Assembly (NCBI GenBank): GCA_963971425.1
Contig: OZ020517.1
Coordinates: 16,210,904-16,274,903 of the forward strand
DNA: 64,000 nt
Direction of reading: 5' to 3'
Source of the DNA: Bryoerythrophyllum caledonicum
Lineage: Eukaryota; Streptophyta; Bryopsida; Pottiales; Pottiaceae
How positions within the stretch are numbered: the stretch's first letter is position 1; every line of letters starts with the position of its first letter. Below, one piece after another: positions 60,475 to 64,000 of this stretch. The position numbers and the translations under genes were made by a program. The notes under the pieces were generated by a model. The model saw only the letters and a list, made by a program, of their open reading frames with translations. It made no database searches and was not told the origin of the DNA.

Positions 60475-60653
60475 GTGTGTGTATGTATATGTATACGTGT
60501 ATGCGTACACGTACACATATATATGCGTATGTACATGTGTATGTATATGTGTACATGTATGCATATGTAAGTATGTATGTATATATAAATATATTTATTT
60601 ATTTGTATATTTGTGTATGTATATGTATATGTGTATGTGTACATGTATGTATA

Positions 60654-60690
<37 letters not shown>

Positions 60691-60870
60691 GAATGTATAT
60701 TTGTATACAAGTATGTGTATGTATATTCAAATTTTTATGTGTATTTATATTTATATAAGTGTCGATCCATGTATCTAGTATATTGTATTTGTATTTGTAT
60801 AGAATATTTTGATAGATACAGTATTAATATAATATATAAATATACTTGTATAGTATTGTGTATCTATATC
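60475..60870 (+). repeat. Alternating purine-pyrimidine microsatellite
   Basis: About 400 bp of (GTAT)/(GT)/(TA) words such as GTATGTGTATGTGTATGTG. All six frames are open in places, purely because of the repeat, so none is a gene. Confidence 0.9.
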
Positions 60871-60982
60871 TAGTATTATTTGGATATATACTATTGTATT
60901 GTATACTATACCTACAGTATTCACAGTGGTAAGTATATTTTACCGTGTGGTCTTTGGTCTTCACATGTTTGGCGGCGTGTCT

Positions 60983-62152
60983 TCAATTTCTTTTGATTTG
61001 ACTCTCCCCTTGATGGCTTTCATCATTCATGGCTTCAATGGTGGCTTGCATGGAGTTTTGAATGATCTCCATTTGTGCCACCAATTCAACATGTAGCTTG
61101 TCCCAGTAATCTCTATTTTCCTTCGTGTCAAGATGCTCCTTCTGAGATGTCCGGAGATCTTTTTTCACTTTGGTCAATTGTTCCCGGTCTTCCCAAGTTG
61201 CAGCCAAGATGTCTCCGGTGTTCTCTACTCCAAATACCTTCCGGAGAGTCATGTAAAGACTCATTGCCTCCAGAAGCCCCATCTGCATCTGTTGGACATC
61301 CTTGGTCACATCCCGGGAGAACTTGGCTATGTTCTCATAAGAGTGAGATTCTTTAATGGCCATGGTGGTGGTGGAGGTGGTTTCTCCCGGTGAGACCGGG
61401 AGGACCTCCCCTCGTTCGAGAGTACTTGAGATGATGAGGCCTTCTGTGGGATTGCCAGTAATGCCAACCGTAGCTCAGTGTGTTGGAAAAAGGCCCGGGA
61501 AGCATGATCTTGAGGAGCCATCACTTGTCTCCACATTCTCTTCTCTTTTGGCTCCAGACAATTGTGATACTCATACAAGTGCATGAGATATGGAGTCAAG
61601 AAAGTCTTGAAATATCCACCTTGTTGAATTGCCCGGAGTTGAGGCAAAATTGCCTCTTCCAACAAAGACCCCCAATCCAAGAAGGAATCCTCAAAAAACG
61701 CTTGTATGTATGTGGTGGCTAGCCGGGGTGTGACTCTTTTACGTCGGTTGGGGTGTAAGATTGGGTTTAAAAACTCAATCACCCTCTTCAACCTATGATT
61801 CGTGAATTGGTCACTCCGGTAGTACTTTGACACGTCGTAGAAATTCGACACGAGCTTGTCCAGCAGCTCCCGGTTGACTCCGGATGCCCATCCCTCCTCT
61901 TGACAAAAAAGAATATACCTCCCGCTATACTTCCGTGGTCCATGACCGAGGATTTGCCCGATAGACTCCCCGTAGCGTCTCGCGAGGTAGCAGCTCTACA
62001 GCCGCGCGTCCCTTCTGGAAGACCCAAGGCTTCTTGTATAATCCTCTGCAATCCATCCGAATGAGTTCATCCGCCAGGTATTCATCTTTCTCAATCCCCT
62101 TCCACTTGTGTAGGTCAACCTTCAAAAGCGTCAGTGTTACCGGTAGAGCCAT
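60983..62152 (-). pseudogene. Unknown repetitive protein, C-terminal part with coiled coil
   Basis: Minus-strand frames join in order: ALPVTLTLLKVDLHKWKGI near 62150, GRYILFCQEEGWASGVNREL near 61910, then 61851-61327 (NRRKRVTPRLATTYIQAFFE, MHLYEYHNCLEPKEKRMWRQ). The frame changes at a proline-rich run and a coiled-coil frame follows, 61363-60983 (MGLLEAMSLYMTLRKVFG, KVKKDLRTSQKEHLDTKENR). The composition is clearly protein-coding, but I recognise no family. Frame changes near 61950 and 61350 show decay. Likely the product of a dispersed repeat. Confidence 0.4.
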
Positions 62153-62159
62153 GTTGTTT

Positions 62160-63102
62160 GGGATGGACTAGCTTCGTGATATGCTTGTACCTCCACCAAT
62201 CTCCTTATCAGCTTATCACAACCTCCAGTCCGGCCCGGAAGACACAAGTATACTGGACAATCAATGTACTTTCTCCGGAACACTTTACTTGATTAACGTG
62301 GATGAAGGTATCTCACTTATCTGGTAACACGACTAACGAAACAACATCACAATTGACTACTTCAAACAAAAAGAGATGACTTAGGGGAACAAAAATTTTA
62401 GAAGGGGGTTTCCCGGTTGACCGAGGAGACCGGGAAAATGATGGAAATTTTAGGCAAGACCTAGAGAAGAGGGTAGATTAGAGAAAAGATAAAAGAAGAC
62501 TTGCCACGAGGCCGGGACAATTTAAAACAAATGATGGAACAAGAAGGTAGACGCACAAGTACAAGAAATCAAGATCTACAACATATAAGGTCTAGGTAGA
62601 GTCTACCGGGAAACTTTTCTTTAAATCGAAAAGAAGGTAACCGGAGTTCACCCCGAGAGAAGAAAAGTAAAAAGAGGTCTAACAAACAAGAAAGCTGTAC
62701 AGACAAGAAAAACCCATGAATTGGCAAGCATGACCTTTTTCACGACTTCTTGCCACCTCCTTGTCGCACTCGCAACCACTTTAAAATTGTGGTTTAGTCT
62801 CTGAATCTTCTCGCTGCGGCCGTGAATATCTTTGCACCGCCTCCACGCCTAGGAATCTCCACCTCCGTTGTGTCAAAAGCCTCTTCTACCACAATGTTCT
62901 TCCAAATCCTAGGTTTAAAGATTCAAACCCTAGGTGCCAACATTCTCCTTCAAAACTCTAGCTTCCGCGCCCTTCCTTTACGCTTCCTTCAACACCTCCT
63001 CCAACCTCCTTCTTGTTCTTCACCTCTTCCTTGAAACCCTACTCTTTGATAAAACTCAACTCCTTGAAAGAGACTCAACTTCTTGAGGAAAAACTCCACT
63101 AC

Positions 63103-63141
<39 letters not shown>

Positions 63142-63500
63142 GGAGAGAGAGAGAGAGAGACTCTGAGGAGGGCGTTGCCCTGATGAGAGGACGCCGGCTC
63201 GAGGAGGACGCCGGCTCGAGGAGAACGCCCGCCGGCTTGTTTGATGGTACAAAGGCCTGCCGGTACCCGGCCGGTACTCGACCCGGTACTTGGCTTGGTA
63301 CCCGGCTTAGTATCCGGGCGAGTACTCGGGTTCATACCAGGCCTAGTTTGCGCTTGGTTGGATAGTTTTGCAGCAAACTCTCAAAATGGTTAAATGCCAG
63401 GAGCTCCATCACTCCGAATTTTATGAATCGTGGCATATTCACCTTTCCTCATCGCGTTGTCATCTGCAATTACTCTCACCATTGGAGGAATTGCAATCAG
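62160..63500. other. Gene-free interval with GA microsatellite
   Basis: A (GA)n run lies at about 63105-63161. The bases around 63240-63330 repeat CCGGTACTCG/CCCGGCTTAG-like words. No supported gene. Confidence 0.5.
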
Positions 63501-63509
63501 ATGCGCTAT

Positions 63510-64000
63510 TTAATCTTGTTCCTCTCGTCTTCCCTCCCCAAAGTTCAACAAGCCTACAGATTCACACCGGTTCAGATTTTTTGCAAACGGCTTCATTTGA
63601 GCGACAAACAAACTCGCCTTCAAAACCACCTTACTAAAAGCTTCCTCACCTCCTCGATAATTTCTCTCGTATTTCGCCAGCTGGTTCTTTGAATTCCATA
63701 GTGCATCGTGCACCCTGCTCTCCAGGACTTCAAATACCCCCGCTTCTTCACCTCCACGAACCACTCCGGAGCATGCAGAGCAGCCATCATGTACTGTGTC
63801 ATTTCGACCTTGAATTTATTGGGGCCCTTGTCACGGTATCTCATATACATGCTCTCCAAAGCTCGTACGGTATTATCCTCATAGAATCATACGATCAATT
63901 CTATGAAAAATTCTTTGCACTTTTGAGATGGGATGTCTCGAATCGGGTGCAAATTTGGCGCACCGAAGTCCGCCACCTTCATTTTCTTCTTGTACCTCGG
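63510..64000 (-). pseudogene. Unknown repetitive protein, N-terminal part, open at right window edge
   Basis: The minus strand reads KMKVADFGAPNLHPIRDIPS from the window edge, then ALESMYMRYRDKGPNKFKV and ALHAPEWFVEVKKRGYLKSW, with one stop in between and decay toward 63510. Same strand and style as 60983-62152, and possibly the beginning of the same kind of protein, but the two are 1.3 kb apart and I cannot link them. Confidence 0.33.

Noticed and set aside
60392-60873. Several overlapping open frames of 66-128 codons on both strands
   Set aside because: They are all translations of a GTAT/GT microsatellite (alternating Tyr, Val, Cys, Met or Thr, Tyr). The sequence is open in every frame because of its composition.
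1-64000. Transfer RNA, ribosomal RNA or CRISPR features
   Set aside because: No cloverleaf-like sequence with A and B boxes, no rRNA similarity and no spaced direct repeats were noticed on either strand.

Overview
The window looks like nuclear DNA of a seedless land plant (fern, lycophyte or bryophyte type). It is AT-rich and repeat-dense, with large introns. The main clue is a complete 12-exon gene for the ciliary transport protein IFT52, which land plants keep only if they make swimming sperm. A plant-type BAHD acyltransferase gene agrees with this. The species cannot be named from sequence alone.

Layout. 1-2.8 kb: a long decayed frame, open at the window edge, whose C-terminal half resembles an amino-type DNA methyltransferase. 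3-9 kb: non-coding repeats, including two TTAA-flanked piggyBac-like elements lying head to tail in a TTAA-rich minisatellite. 9.1-13.5 kb: an intact, GC-rich four-exon BAHD gene followed by a possible small four-exon gene. 13.7-20 kb: a coiled-coil ORF remnant, a decayed PIF/Harbinger transposase with a MITE inserted cleanly in it, and a decayed DUF7869-type gene (transposase-like). 20-29.8 kb: repeat remnants, a SANT/Myb-like fragment and MITEs. 29.9-32.7 kb: a Tc1-like DD34E transposon with terminal inverted repeats of about 580 bp. 33.3-41.1 kb (minus strand): IFT52. 42-43.2 kb: another TTAA element, whose empty target site is preserved in a related repeat near 4 kb. 45.3-47.1 kb: a broken piggyBac transposase. 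47.2-58.1 kb (minus strand): a run of host-like gene fragments (an unknown spliced gene, an ABCA transporter, a MATE transporter) in which MATE and ABCA sequence meet inside one exon. A young Ty1/copia element with matching 165-bp LTRs and a GTGAC target duplication sits in the MATE part. 58.4-64 kb: a LINE-like carboxyl-terminal ORF, microsatellites and pieces of an unknown repetitive protein.

Only IFT52 and the BAHD gene can be called functional host genes with confidence. The rest is mainly class II transposon biology: transposase relics of four superfamilies (Tc1, Harbinger, piggyBac and the DUF7869 type), with small non-autonomous elements carrying TA or TTAA target duplications. All exon coordinates were read by hand from splice signals and reading phase. 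Family assignments rest on remembered motifs, not on database searches.
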